64,000 bases of DNA from Persicaria tinctoria (lineage: Eukaryota > Streptophyta > Magnoliopsida > Caryophyllales > Polygonaceae), in NCBI GenBank assembly GCA_037127255.1, contig JBANSL010000005.1:64948660-65012659 (forward strand), read 5' to 3'. Below are positions 51,545 through 62,838 of this stretch, piece after piece. The number at the start of each line of letters is the position of its first letter. Position 1 is the first letter of the stretch. The translations under genes were made by a program, and so were the position numbers. Under the pieces are notes generated by a model, which was not told the origin of the DNA, made no database searches, and saw nothing but the letters and a program-made list of their open reading frames with translations.

Positions 51545-54045
51545 AGAGCGCTCATCCATTGAACAAGCTAGGGGAAGAAGTAGTAGGGATTCGGGCAGAA
51601 TTGGGTGTATTAAGGACGAGTCCAGTAAGTTCATTGTAGATGAACTACAAATAAAACATTGATGGAATCAATACTTCTTCGAGTTGCTCAATGAGGGTTA
51701 TGGAGCATCAAATGATACTCATCACAACAATGGGCGTGATGATCACGGTTTCTGCAGACGCATTTCGTTCGAGGAAGTTAAGGGGGTGATTAGTAGAATG
51801 AAGAGTAGGAGATCAGAAATGGGTCCAGATGAGATCCCGGTTGAAGTCTGGAAGTGTATTGGAGTAAGGGGGATAGAGTGGCTCACAAAACTATTCAACG
51901 TTCTTTTACGAACAACAAAAATGCAAGAAGAGTGGACACTTAACAGGTTAATTCCTTTGTACAAGAACAAAGGTAACGTGCAATAGTGCAACAACTGTAG
52001 AGGTATTAAACTTTTAAGCAATACAATGAAGTTGTGGGAGAGAGTAATTGAATTGAGGATGAGGAGGCTTGTTAGTGTGACAGAGAACCAGTTTGGTTTT
52101 ATGCCAGGAAGGTCAACCAAAAAAACTATTCATTTGACGAGGAGAGTGGTGGAAAAATTCATGGAGCTGAAAAATAAGGGTTCAAGGAACCTCATATGGG
52201 ACTGCCTAGTCGCAAAAGATGTACCAAGAGTCTACCAAAGGGTCGTCAAGGATATGTTAATGGTGCCGCGACAAGTGTTCATACATCCAGAGGGAACACT
52301 AAGTACTTTCCAGTACGGGTAGGTTAGCATCAAGGGTGATGCGGATCAAGATGGCCTTCTGTGGGTCAAACAATGATCTTGATCCAGGCAAGCTCTCAAG
52401 ATCAATTCGAGGGCTATTGACGGCAAAAAGTGTCGTCCTCAAGAGGAAATAAAGGCGCCACCATTGATTGAAGAATAGATATTTTTTAATTATTACTAGT
52501 TTTAGGTTCTTTCCATATTTAGTAAATCCTATGTTAGTTGTAGCTAATTATGGAATGTCTTATTTAGTAATACTTAGTTCGGTGAATTAAGGTGGAAAAA
52601 GGAAAGTCTATCTCTTCTAGATATTTTCCTTGGCAACTAAGTAGGAATATTTATCTATGATTATTATTAGGATTTAATATTTGTTTATCTAAGCCAAAAT
52701 TCTATCTTTTGCAAAGATAGAATTGGTATGTTTATTATTTAAAACCCTTTTCATCATTCAATAAAATTAGATGGGAAAATATATTGAAGAAACCTTTTTG
52801 GCTAAAAAGGTTCTTCAATCCCTTCCATCCAAAATATTTTGCCTTTCGACATTCAAGTTATTGTTCAATCAATCATCCGATACCAAATCCTAATCCAAAC
52901 ACAAATCAATCAACAAGAAGGGAACCCTAGCTGCACAACCGTCGTAGAAACAGGAGGACCATCGCTGCAGGAGCCAGTCCCATCGCAGAGCCCTCGCGCC
53001 TGCCATAGGCGGCGACCGTGGCAACTTGCTGCACCCGCGCGGCACGTCCGAGCACCCCGCAGCATCCGTCGCCGCCACTGTGGTCGTCGCTGCACACTTC
53101 CAGATTTCGTCGTTGTTTCCTTTGTTGTCTTTTACTTAGTTTTCTTTACTTGTTTTTCTTTTATTTCACAATAGTTCTAAGTCTTTATTTTAAGTAATTG
53201 TAAACATCAAGGATGTCAAGAATATTGCAAGATCGGGGATTCTGAGCCCACATGCGAAGGATCGGGGATTCCAAACGTATCAAAGGGCCAGCATTAAGCT
53301 CAATCCCCTTTACAATTGTGATGGATCTGGTGTCGGGAAGTATACAAGGAGAGGTACCTTGGTGTATGCCTTTTGCATATGATATTGTTCTAGTAGACCA
53401 GACTAAGGAAGAGGTTAGTGACAAGTTGGAGTTGTTGAGGGAGAAATTGGAGGGGAGGGGCTTTAGGTTGAGAGCTAGGTCAAAGATCAAATATGTAGAG
53501 ATCAATTTAATTAGGGGAAGGAGAAGGGGGAAATGATCTGATGTTGGGTGAATATGTTATGCCAAGGAAAGACTTTCAAATACCTGGGATCAGTTATGCA
53601 GAGTGATAAAGGTATATACAAGGATATTAAGCATATGATTCATATGGGGTGGCAAAAATAGAGGGCTGCATCGGGAGTCTTGTGTGATAGAAATGTCCCT
53701 CTAAAACGTAAATGGAAATTTTTCAAAATCGTAGTGAGACCCACTCTACTTTTACGGGGTAAAGTGTCGGGCAACCACAAAGGCTTAGGAACAAAGACTC
53801 ATGGTAGTGGAGATGCGCATGATTAGATGGATGTGTGGGCACATGAGACAAGATAGAATCAAGAACGAGGCTATCCGTGAAAAGGTAGGTGTAATCTATA
53901 TTAAGGATAAGATGTGTGAGTCAAGGCTTCGATGGTTTGGTCATGTGCAAAGGAGAAACTAGAACGCAACAGTGCGTAGGTATGATAACTTGGCTATCGA
54001 GAGCATTCGACATTCTAGAAGAAGAGTTGGAAGGAGGTGATCAGA
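51545..54045 (+). mobile_element. RTE-type LINE, 5'-truncated and decayed, interrupted by a solo LTR
   Basis: Segment 1 (51545-52336): CIKDESSKF, then MGPDEIPVEVWK, the YKNKG and CRGIKLLS motifs and ENQFGFMPGRST, all of the plant RTE-clade reverse transcriptase. Segment 2 (53283 to about 54045): PALSS...IVMDLVSGSIQGEVPWC, FAYD (decayed FADD), then KYLGS, VRPTLL and the C-terminal RWFGHVQRR region. Many stops and frameshifts; ends unclear. Confidence 0.75.
52337..53282. repeat. Solo LTR inside the LINE
   Basis: 946 bp, TGATGCGGATC ... CCAAACGTATCA, flanked by TSD AAGGG (52332-52336, 53283-53287). Removing it joins the LINE reading CATCAAGGG|CCAGCATTAAGC at the expected HQG(S/P)ALS motif. Family not recognised. 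Confidence 0.85.
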
Positions 54046-54069
54046 CAGGACCTTTGAAATGGCTCGCAT

Positions 54070-54982
54070 ATAAAATTTGGGTTACGTTTCGAAGGTCGGA
54101 TACATTAGTTCGGATCTTGCAATCCAAGTACGGGTTGAGGTTTAAAAACCAATATATGTTAGTTGGAAAGAAGGGATTTCGGAAACCTAAAACTCGCGAA
54201 AAGGTCCGTTGGAGGACAACCTATCCTAAGAGTCTAAGTCGCGAAAAACGGATTTAGTTCAAAATATGCAACATAAATACGATACAAAGTCGTCACGACA
54301 GAGTCGGGTCAAAACCAAAACGATAGTAAATAAGTACTAAGTCTCAAAAGTATGGTGGTGTCTAGTCCGTCTCTCGGTCATATATCGCTATAAAGACATC
54401 CCCGTCAAACAGCATATCACAACCTAGAAATCTGTAAACAAACCTTTAAAGAAGAATGGGGAAAGGAGTGAAGTCGAGCCACACATGCGGGACCGACAGT
54501 TCTCGCTGAGGTCACATAGTATGTGTTATACCTAATAAAGATGCTTCTAGTGCAATGTGAGAATTAAACACACAGGGCATACTGACAGTTCATATATAAT
54601 AGGATAACGGAAATGCAATAAATGAGCCCACACAGAATGCTAAGTGGCATGTCCCAACTCTCCCTCACAAAAACCTCACCTATATCGGGGCGGGATAAAT
54701 CCGTGCCTCAATTGGGGTCGGAATACATGTACAACATCGTCTATACCTACGTCGAGGTTGGAGTACATATGTATAAATAGGATCATTATATATAATGGTA
54801 GATATAAGAGTAGGAAATCATGCTCATGCTCTCAAAGACTCTATCACGACAAGCCCGATTGGGTCGGGACTGTCCTATGACCCTAGCAAAGACTCTAATG
54901 ACTTACAGATAACGATTGTTCTGTTCCAAACGCAATGAGTAAACAAATGCTCATTCAATTAGTGCAACCTAAGCAGGATACT
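54070..54982 (-). repeat. Fragment of a Y-family LTR
   Basis: Collinear, diverged similarity to 7020-7830 (GTTACGTTTCGA, GTCCGTTGGAG, CACGACAGAGTCGGGTCAAAAC, CTATGACCCTAG and others). Cut on the right by Athila-3. Confidence 0.65.
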
Positions 54983-55239
54983 TGATAATGCATATTTTAT
55001 ATAGGCATTATAGGTGGTTCTTATTGTATTTAGATAGGAGTTTTGCATATGTTTTGGTATAGTTTCATATCTTGCTTGTGAAGTATTCGAGTTTGGAATC
55101 TACACGTTTTTAGTGTTTATTCTGCAGTTTTACAATCCGACTTTGGATGGGATCTTGGAAGAGCTTAAAAGACATCTTTTGGAGCATATGAAGGCTAAGG
55201 AAGGAGCTACAAAGGAGCAAGGAAGCACAACGTCGAAGG

Positions 55240-57064
55240 TGACGTGAGCCTAAATTCGCCATGTTTTATACTTACTTTTATATCAATTTCAACATATATT
55301 TCATGCATTTGGGTTAGAATTGTACACAAGCTATGCAGTTTATGCTTATTTTCCAAATTATGGAGTCTACACTAGTTTCTGTTTAATTTCGCAGAAATCG
55401 AGGTAATTTACAGCAATTCAGAGAAAGGATGAAAAGCTCGAAGACAACTACAGAAAGTCCAAGATCAAGGAGGACGTAAACCAGGACAAATCGAGCAGAA
55501 ATCAAGGAAGGATCACTCGACAGAGACTAGTCGATATCGACCAACTTTAGTCGATATCGAGTAACTTCAGTCGGATTTACACGAAGTCGACCAGAGATCC
55601 ACTCCAGGATCCCAGAGCTACTCGACGTCGAGTAACCCTACTCGATGTCGACTACATGTCAAGCGCCCAGATGGTATCCGAGCTCGAGTGCAACACACGG
55701 AGACACAAGCTAGTCGACGTCGACTACACCTAATCGATGTCGAGTACCCACCTGCGTCAGTCCAAGTCCGAGATCGAGTGTGTACCGAGAAGATAGATTA
55801 CTTGCAAGTGAAGATATATGGAATTCTATCCTTCCACATGAAGATCTATCAAGTTCAAGAGGGATTTATCCATATTAGTCTTATTTCCTTATAGATTTAT
55901 TTCCTTTATTTATCAATCTTTATCTTATGTTTTTAGATAAATAATTTTAGATATAGATAGGATGTTCTTTCCTTGAATAACGTAGATTGAATACTATAAA
56001 TAAGGCTTTAGGGGTTGGTTTTTAGAATCATCCAATAATCTTTCAACACACAATTCATAGCATATAACGAGTAGAGAGAGAGCTTGGCCGAGTGGAGTTT
56101 GTTTGGCGAGAGTGGAATTGGCTTTGATCGATTGTAAGCTTTGTTTTATTTCATTAATGCAAGTAGTTATTTCCCTTTTATTATTGATGTGTTTCTTGAT
56201 GATGAAGAGCGAGTAGTCACCTAACTTCTAGGGTCGGGGTGAGCCCGACGGTAGCCATGTAAGGTAAATGTGATAAAGGTACAATCTTTTGATGCGATTT
56301 CGTCTTCTATCCCTATGAGCATGATTCTTTTGCGAAAGTTGAAGGTGATCCTTGTTTGTGTTATTGAAGCGAAAGTGATCTTAATGCAACTTGGATTAAT
56401 TATGTGAAAAGGGTTAGTAACAATTAGGATTTATGCGAAAGCCTGATTCTAGGAGCTAGTAACAATTAGGATTTATTGAAGCGAAAGTGATCTTAATGCA
56501 ACTTGGATTACTTTTTAATAACGACAGTTATTTGATGAAAAGCATGATCTTTTATACCTTTGTTTATTATTTTATATGGTTATCGTTGTGGCATTGAAAC
56601 CCTGATTCTAGGAGCTTTTATTTTATTGAATTAAATCCACCTATTTCGTGTTTGATTCTGTCCTTCTTCATTGCAAAAAGTTGCGAATTTTTTTCCTGCT
56701 GAGTACTCGACATCGACAAGATCTGGTCGACATCGGGTAAGTTGTGGTCGACGTCGAGTACTGTTCACTCGAGATCGACTAACTTTCGTTCGTTTTTGCG
56801 TTTCTTTGCTTATGTTTTGCAGTTATACTCGACTGAGTGGTCGACGTCGAGGACACTAGTCGATGTCGAGTACTTCCTGAGTCGGTTTCGAGAGCTTTCT
56901 AGACTGAAAAGGCGGGCGTTGACATGCTTCCTCGTGGATCGATCCTGACTGCCTTCTACTACAACGGGACGAAGTCTTGTATTTATTTGCTTGGACAGGA
57001 GTTAGTTTGCTTTTATTAGTTTTATTTACTTCAATACTAGACATATAATCCTCATGCAACAACA
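55240..57064. mobile_element. LTR-like insertion nested in the Athila-3 LTR
   Basis: 1,825 bp, TGACGTGAGCC ... ATGCAACAACA, flanked by GAAGG (55235-55239) and GAAGA (57065-57069), a TSD with one change. No ORF. A direct repeat of about 36 bp (56367-56402, 56478-56513) and two arrays of TCGA-centred palindromes lie inside. Probably a solo LTR; family uncertain. Confidence 0.6.
55517..56885. repeat. TCGA-centred palindrome arrays
   Basis: Block 1 (55517-55790) and block 2 (56703-56885) contain repeated 10-14 bp palindromes or near-palindromes such as GTCGATATCGA, CTCGACGTCGAG, CTCGATGTCGAC and GTCGACGTCGAC, spaced by short unrelated sequence. Confidence 0.75.
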
Positions 57065-58102
57065 GAAGAAAAGAAGAGAATTGGCCACGGTATAAGGCGG
57101 CGCCAGCCAGTATTCCAGCGGTGCCCGTCGTTCCTCCGTGTTCAGCAAATGTGATTTAAGTCCGAAGAGATCTTTTAATTATTATATTATTATTATTATA
57201 TTTTCTAGGGTTTGCACGTTCTATTTAGGTTTTATTCTTCCACAATAAGCAGTGTGTTGGCATTAGGGTTAACAATGAACACAAATACAGAGAAGAGAGG
57301 TTTTTGGCATATGAGTTTCTAAACTCATAGTTTCGCTTGTGATTCGAAGACATGGTTGAATGAATTGTGAGGATTTCATTTCTATTAGTTATTTATGAGT
57401 ATATTTATCATCTTGTTCTTATTGATTTTATTTGTGTTCCTTCCTATGATTGATCACCATGTTAGGAATTGCATCTAAGCTATGAATTCGTCATTGTTTT
57501 CTTGATAGCAAACACAGCCATTGAAGTAGTGATATTTCTATGTCTTTGTAGTGGATGATTTCAATTGATCTATGTCATTAGATGTTGTTAGGGTCGAGTA
57601 TGGTTTGCGCCGATTTGTCTCTAATTGCATTGAATCGATATGTCAATTGGTCTTAAAAGTTGGTGTTTAATGCTATTCTTTAGTGATATTGAATAAGAAG
57701 ATTGTATCCCTATAGATTTATCAACTTTAATCAAGTCAACATATGCTTAGAAATAACTATTGAATCAATTCTAGGATCTTGAACCTCAACCATGGTATGA
57801 GAATTACAGGTGAAATATTTCCTCTATCTTATTATCAATACTTTGCAATCATATTTCTCTTTAATTTACTTTGTTGTCAATTTCTTATAAATAATTGTTT
57901 TTGTCATAAGAATCATTGCTAGAAACATTGCATAGAAACCGTTCTTCTCTATGGGTTCGACTCCGGACTTCATCGCTATACTAGTTTGTTGGTTTATCAA
58001 TTCATTGATTATCTAATCTATTGGTTTGAGATTTGAATTAGGATATTATTACTATTTGGCAAAGGGCGAAATTGCAATGATTTTCACCCCGCACTAAATT
58101 CT

Positions 58103-58120
58103 TGGCGACGTTGTCGGGGA
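58103..58120 (+). other. Primer-binding site of Athila-3
   Basis: TGGCGACGTTGTCGGGGA, the tRNA-Asp type site with two changes from Athila-2, nine bases after the presumed LTR end. Confidence 0.75.
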
Positions 58121-58200
58121 AGAAAAGAGTTTGCTTTTCTTTATTTCTATCATTGGTCCCTTTTTATTTTTGATTTTCTTTGAGTCTTTTTTGTACTTGT

Positions 58201-59324
58201 ATGGCTCAAACTCGTTCTTCTAATTCATTACATTTGTCTTTTGATTTTGAGATTGAAAGATCTCTTAGGTAGAAAAGGAGGCTTGAATTTGACACACATA
58301 AGGAGATGGGAGACGAAGTTGTTAATCCGCCAAGAAGAACCCTGAGAAACTTAAAGGAACCTAATTTGACTCCTCAACCACTTGCAGTTAGACTTTCTGA
58401 TCTCTTTGAGGGTTCAAGACTTGAGTATAAGTCGAATTGGTCTACTATTTTACCCTACTTTCATGGATCGTTTGGGGAGGAACCAAACAAACACCTTGCA
58501 ACCTATGTGAGCCTGTGTGATAGACTTAGACCCCAAGGCCTTACTGATGACGAATTGATGCTTATAGTGTTCCCCTTTACCTTTAAAGATTCAACTAGCG
58601 ATTGACTATATTACCTACCCCCCAAAGCATTACTACTTGGGTGGAATTGAAGAAAGCTTTCATTCAGAAGTACTTTCCTGCTACTCGCCTAAAAAAACTC
58701 AAGAAGAAGCTATCTAGTATTGAGCAATCACCTACGGAGAGTCTTTATGAGTATGTTGAGCGATTCAAGAAGCTTAAGGGTAGCTGTCCACAACATGGTA
58801 TACTCGAGGATGATCTAGTGCTATATCTTTATGATGGATTGCTTGATACAGACATGATTTTCATCAATGCTACTAGCGGAGGAGATATTTTGGATAAGAC
58901 ATCTCAGGAAGCAATGCAGATTTTTGAAGGGTTGGCTAATGCATCACAATAATATGGGAAACACCAAGGAGTTAGAGGAGTGCATAAGTTGGATAATTCT
59001 AGAGATGGTCGCAATGATGACTTAGGTAGGCTTACTGATCTAGTTAACAAGATGGTTATGCAAATGAATCAACCTCAACAGCCTAGACCTTCTGGTGTCT
59101 GTGGAGATCCAACTTATCCAAATGATAAGTGTCCTTTGATTCAAGAGGATGTCACTGATTCGAGTGCTATGGATTATGGACCTCGCCGCAACTTTAGTAA
59201 AAACATCTACAACCAGGGCTACAATTCGAATTTTAAAAGTGGATTCAACAGTAGAGGTCAGCAGCAACAAGTTCCTTATCAAGGAAGAGGACAATTTGAG
59301 AATCGTCAGAGCAACACTCAATAG
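58201..59324 (+). pseudogene. Athila-3 gag (decayed)
   Basis: Starts MAQTRSSNSLHLSFDFEIERSL, stop at codon 24, then gag homology in two frames (58306-58605, 58602-58952), including SITTWVELKKAFIQKYFPAT and SIEQSPTESLYEYVERFKKL, and a Gly/Gln/Asn-rich tail to 59324. It retains the FPFTFKDSTSD segment that Athila-2 lost to its primer-site copy. Confidence 0.8.
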
Positions 59325-59450
59325 GAGGATAGAGATGATACCTTGAGGTTATTGTTGGACAAGATGAGTGTTCAGGAGAAGTTGTTGAGTCAAATGGCTA
59401 AGGAGATTGGAGAGTTGAAAGCGAAAGATTCGGGGAAGTTGCCATCATAA

Positions 59451-60475
59451 GTGGTAGTTAATCCGAAGGAGAATGTTAGTTCCATGATCCTTAGAGGAGG
59501 AAAAGAAGTGAATATACCCATTAGGAATGTTGAAGAGAGGCCTAAGGAAGTGATTGAAGTGGGTGATAGAAGCAACAACAACTCGGAAAATAGTGTACCG
59601 CCTGACGATGCCCGCCACCCCCTAGACCGGCACTACTCGGAAAATAGTGTAGCTGATCCAAATTCTGATGTTGAGCAATCCCCAAAGAAATCATCCAAGG
59701 AGTGGTCTTTTGAGGTTTCAAGACCTGTACCACTCTTTCCTCATGTCTTAAGACCTGATGTAAGTGGGAAGATGAACAAATCATTTATGACACCTTTGCT
59801 CATTGTGAGGTAAACATTCCACTTTTCAATTTGATTAAAATTGTGCCTCGCTATGCGAAGTTTTGAAAGAACTATGCACTATGAAACGAAAGCAAAGGAT
59901 GAGAAGGGAGGAAAAAGGTAAGTTTGAATTAAAATGTTTTTGCTTTGCTACAGAAAAGATTGCCTGAAAAATGCGGAGATCCAGGTATGTTTATTATCCC
60001 ATGTGAAATAGGTAATACTAAATTCACAAAGGCTATGTTGGATTTAGGAGCTTCAATCAATGTGATATCATACAACTTGTACATGTTTCTGGGTCTTAAT
60101 GCTTTGTCAGAAACTGGTATTATTATACAACTCGCTGATCGTTCTAGTATTAAGCCTAGAGGAGTTGTTGAAGATGTCTTGGTTAAGGTTAATGATTTGA
60201 TGTTTCCAGCTGATTTCTTTATATTAGATATGGAACAGGGTACACTTGAAACCCCAATTATCTTGGGAAGGCCATTCATGCGAACGGCCAAGACTAAGAC
60301 TGATTACTTTGAAGGTTCACTAACCATGGAGTTTAACGGTAGAAAGATTGAATTTTCTATATTTGAGTCTATTACTCTTTCTCCTAATGATTCTGTGGAT
60401 GTCCTTGACTTTAATAATATTGATAGCATGAATGAATCAAATAACTTGTTAGATGCTTCTATTGAGAATGAATAA
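59451..60475 (+). pseudogene. Athila-3 pre-protease and protease region (decayed)
   Basis: 59451-59813 is the linker. 59945-60475 holds the protease with [35 protein letters not shown] and IILGRPFMRTAKTK. Frameshifts separate the parts. Confidence 0.8.
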
Positions 60476-60619
60476 TTAATTATTGAATCTTCTAACAATG
60501 AGAAACTTCAATTAGGGAAAGATGAAATTGAAAGAAAAATTGAGAATTTGTTTGAGCCACATGAAAATGTGTCTAATCCAAATGAATCTATTATTCTTCG
60601 ACATGAGAAATTGATTCAT

Positions 60620-62838
60620 AACCATAGTTACCCGATACGAAATTTGGTTCGAAACGGGACACGGATACGAATACGGGATTCACTACCCTAATCGAATCGG
60701 ATACGATGGATACGGTAGAGGTATTTTTGTAATTATATTTTATAGATAAAAAAATTACATAATTATAAATTCATAAAATTACAATGTTTATTTGTCACAT
60801 TGTAAATCTTCTAGCCGAATTGTCGAGTCGTGAAAGTAGGTACTCTCTGGATCAATATCCCACTTTCGATATGGGCCTTCGTTGTACTCCGATGTGTTGC
60901 ATGATAAAAGTCTAACATTTAAATGGATGAACACCAGTTTGTCAGCTCTTCACGTTGTGAATGTAGGAGTATGTACTCCATACCCTCTCGGCTGAAGAAC
61001 TTCTAATGGGTTGCGAAAACCCCTTCATTGCTACCTCTGCCAATTCTGGTGTTTTTGATCCATATGTCGACCACCATGAGATGGGACTCATGGTGGTCGC
61101 ATCTATCTTTGCGGCCAATTTTCCAAAAATTCCTTCTTTGTTTTGGAATCTAGCCAATTGTCTCCTCAACTCCATCTTCTCACGTTCATCTTCGCCGATC
61201 TTGTCGAAGACTTTCAGGACTCTAGCAACAACCTCTTTCTCTTGATTCGGAGCACGTCTTGGGACTCCACCAGGTGAAACGACATTCAAATAGTTCACAT
61301 CATAGTAGAAAGGATTAAGAGCAAACCCTAAACAATGCATTGACATATTCATCTTCTCCCACCTTGTTACCAGAATCTCTTCCATTAATCTAGTATAATC
61401 ATCCTCATGCTTGTTACCCTTCATCACATTTTGTATCTCCCCTATCATACAATCCATCAACAAACTTTATCATAAAGTATATGGGTTTGGTTATAATCAA
61501 AACATTATCAACCTCTTCCCAAAAGTCTTCATCAACAATAGTTGCTGCAATCTCTCTCCCTATTGATCTAGTTTGCTCATCTCCATTTTTTACCCACTTT
61601 TTCCATGCTCTAAGAACCGTAATCGTAGCTAACGCTTCTCTACAAATTGAAAACCTCTTCAATAGAATATGATGAGAAGCAAAGCATGTTTTGACAACCT
61701 TTAGCAATTCTAGTTCAGACTTAGTCTTAAATATTGCATTTGCTTTTTCATGATTCAAAAAGTACTTAACTATCTTCTTCCCCTTGTATATGTGTCATTC
61801 ATCCATGAAAATGAAGCATCAAAATCTTTAAATATAAGATTTAATGTATGGACGACACAAGGGGACCAAAAGATATGTTTATGTACCTTTTCGATTTCTC
61901 TTCCGGATGCTTTGCAATTCGCTGCATTGTCGGTGACTACTTGAAGAACATTGGATGGCCCAATTTCATCTATAGCTTCAAGGAGAAATGCCGCAATGTT
62001 TTCCCCGGTCTTCTCTCACCCAGTAAAATCTTTGGCATACAAAAACATCGAACCATGGCTATTCGATGCAATAACATTGATCAGCGGTTGCCTCTTCAAG
62101 TTTATCCACCCATCAGAAACTATAGAAGTTCCATGAGTGGTCCATGTATCCTTCAATGGAGCCAATTCCTTTTCAACCTCTCGTTGGCACTCATCAACCA
62201 ACGTTGTTCTTTCTCGATTGTACTGAACTGGTTTGTAGTCATTTGGAGCTCGATTAACTCCCTTCAACATGGCAATGAAGTCAAGATTCCGGAGCACGTT
62301 GAATGGGATACCATTCACACATAAAGCTCTAACAACCAAAGTATCGACTTGTTGTTGCTTTAGAGTTGCAAACGATTTTGCTAAAAATTCGTTGGTGGTG
62401 GTGGTGAGTGTGGAGGTAGACAGTGATTGCGAGACACCCACTTTCTCTGCTTCTTCAACCCTGCTGTAATTTTTGAAGTGCATCCCATTTTGTTAGCAAG
62501 ACTTGGCAACGGGCAACATCCTCTTTCTTCCCCGCAACAACACCGAGTAAATGTTGATGTATCCTAGTGTAGAAGCTACTGTAAGAGTGCTTGTAATGCT
62601 TGCAAGTCCACTTCCGATTCCCTCCGGGTTTTCCCGCAGCTGCATCGTTTATGATGACTCATCCCGGAGGGGTTTCAGTTTATTGTTATTCTCGGTTGAA
62701 GAAGACCCCTGTAAAACGTAGAAGATGGTATCTTTAGGAAATGTACTTAATTAACTAAATTACTAAAATCTTAATAGATAGTGTGAAGAGATGGTGTGAA
62801 GATCCCTGTCGAAGACATACCTTGTTCGCCGTTGCCGC
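60620..62838 (-). mobile_element. hAT transposon remnant
   Basis: Minus strand order: BED zinc finger, DUF659-like region, central region, C-terminal dimerisation domain. Left edge at about 60625 (TAGTTACCCGATACG), following Athila-3 sequence. The right edge abuts a Tat-family LTR, with no matching terminal repeat found. Confidence 0.7.
60942..62680 (-). pseudogene. hAT transposase (frameshifted)
   Basis: 62680-62490: KWTCKHYKHSYSSFYTRIHQ, a BED-type finger with a normal second Cys replaced by Tyr. 62483-62016: SIVSDGWINLKRQPLINVIA, DUF659-like. 61758-61414: AWKKWVKNGDEQTRSIGREI. 61463-60942: PISWWSTYGSKTPELAEVA and SSSAERVWSTYSYIHNVK, the hAT C-terminal dimerisation motif. At least three frame breaks. 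Confidence 0.8.

Larger units (their letters stand above)
54983..60620 (+). mobile_element. Athila-3: 5' part, decayed
   Basis: 5' LTR 54983-58093 (interrupted), primer site 58103-58120, gag and protease pseudogenes to 60475. The LTR starts TGATAATGCATATTTTATA like Athila-2. Without the nested 1,825 bp and its duplicated 5 bp the LTR is 1,281 bp, against 1,277 bp in Athila-2. The element stops near 60620 at a hAT remnant; RT to 3' LTR are not seen. Confidence 0.8.

Noticed and set aside
53916..54257. 113-codon frame at the LINE/LTR junction
   Set aside because: It is the decayed end of the LINE RT running into LTR sequence, not a gene.
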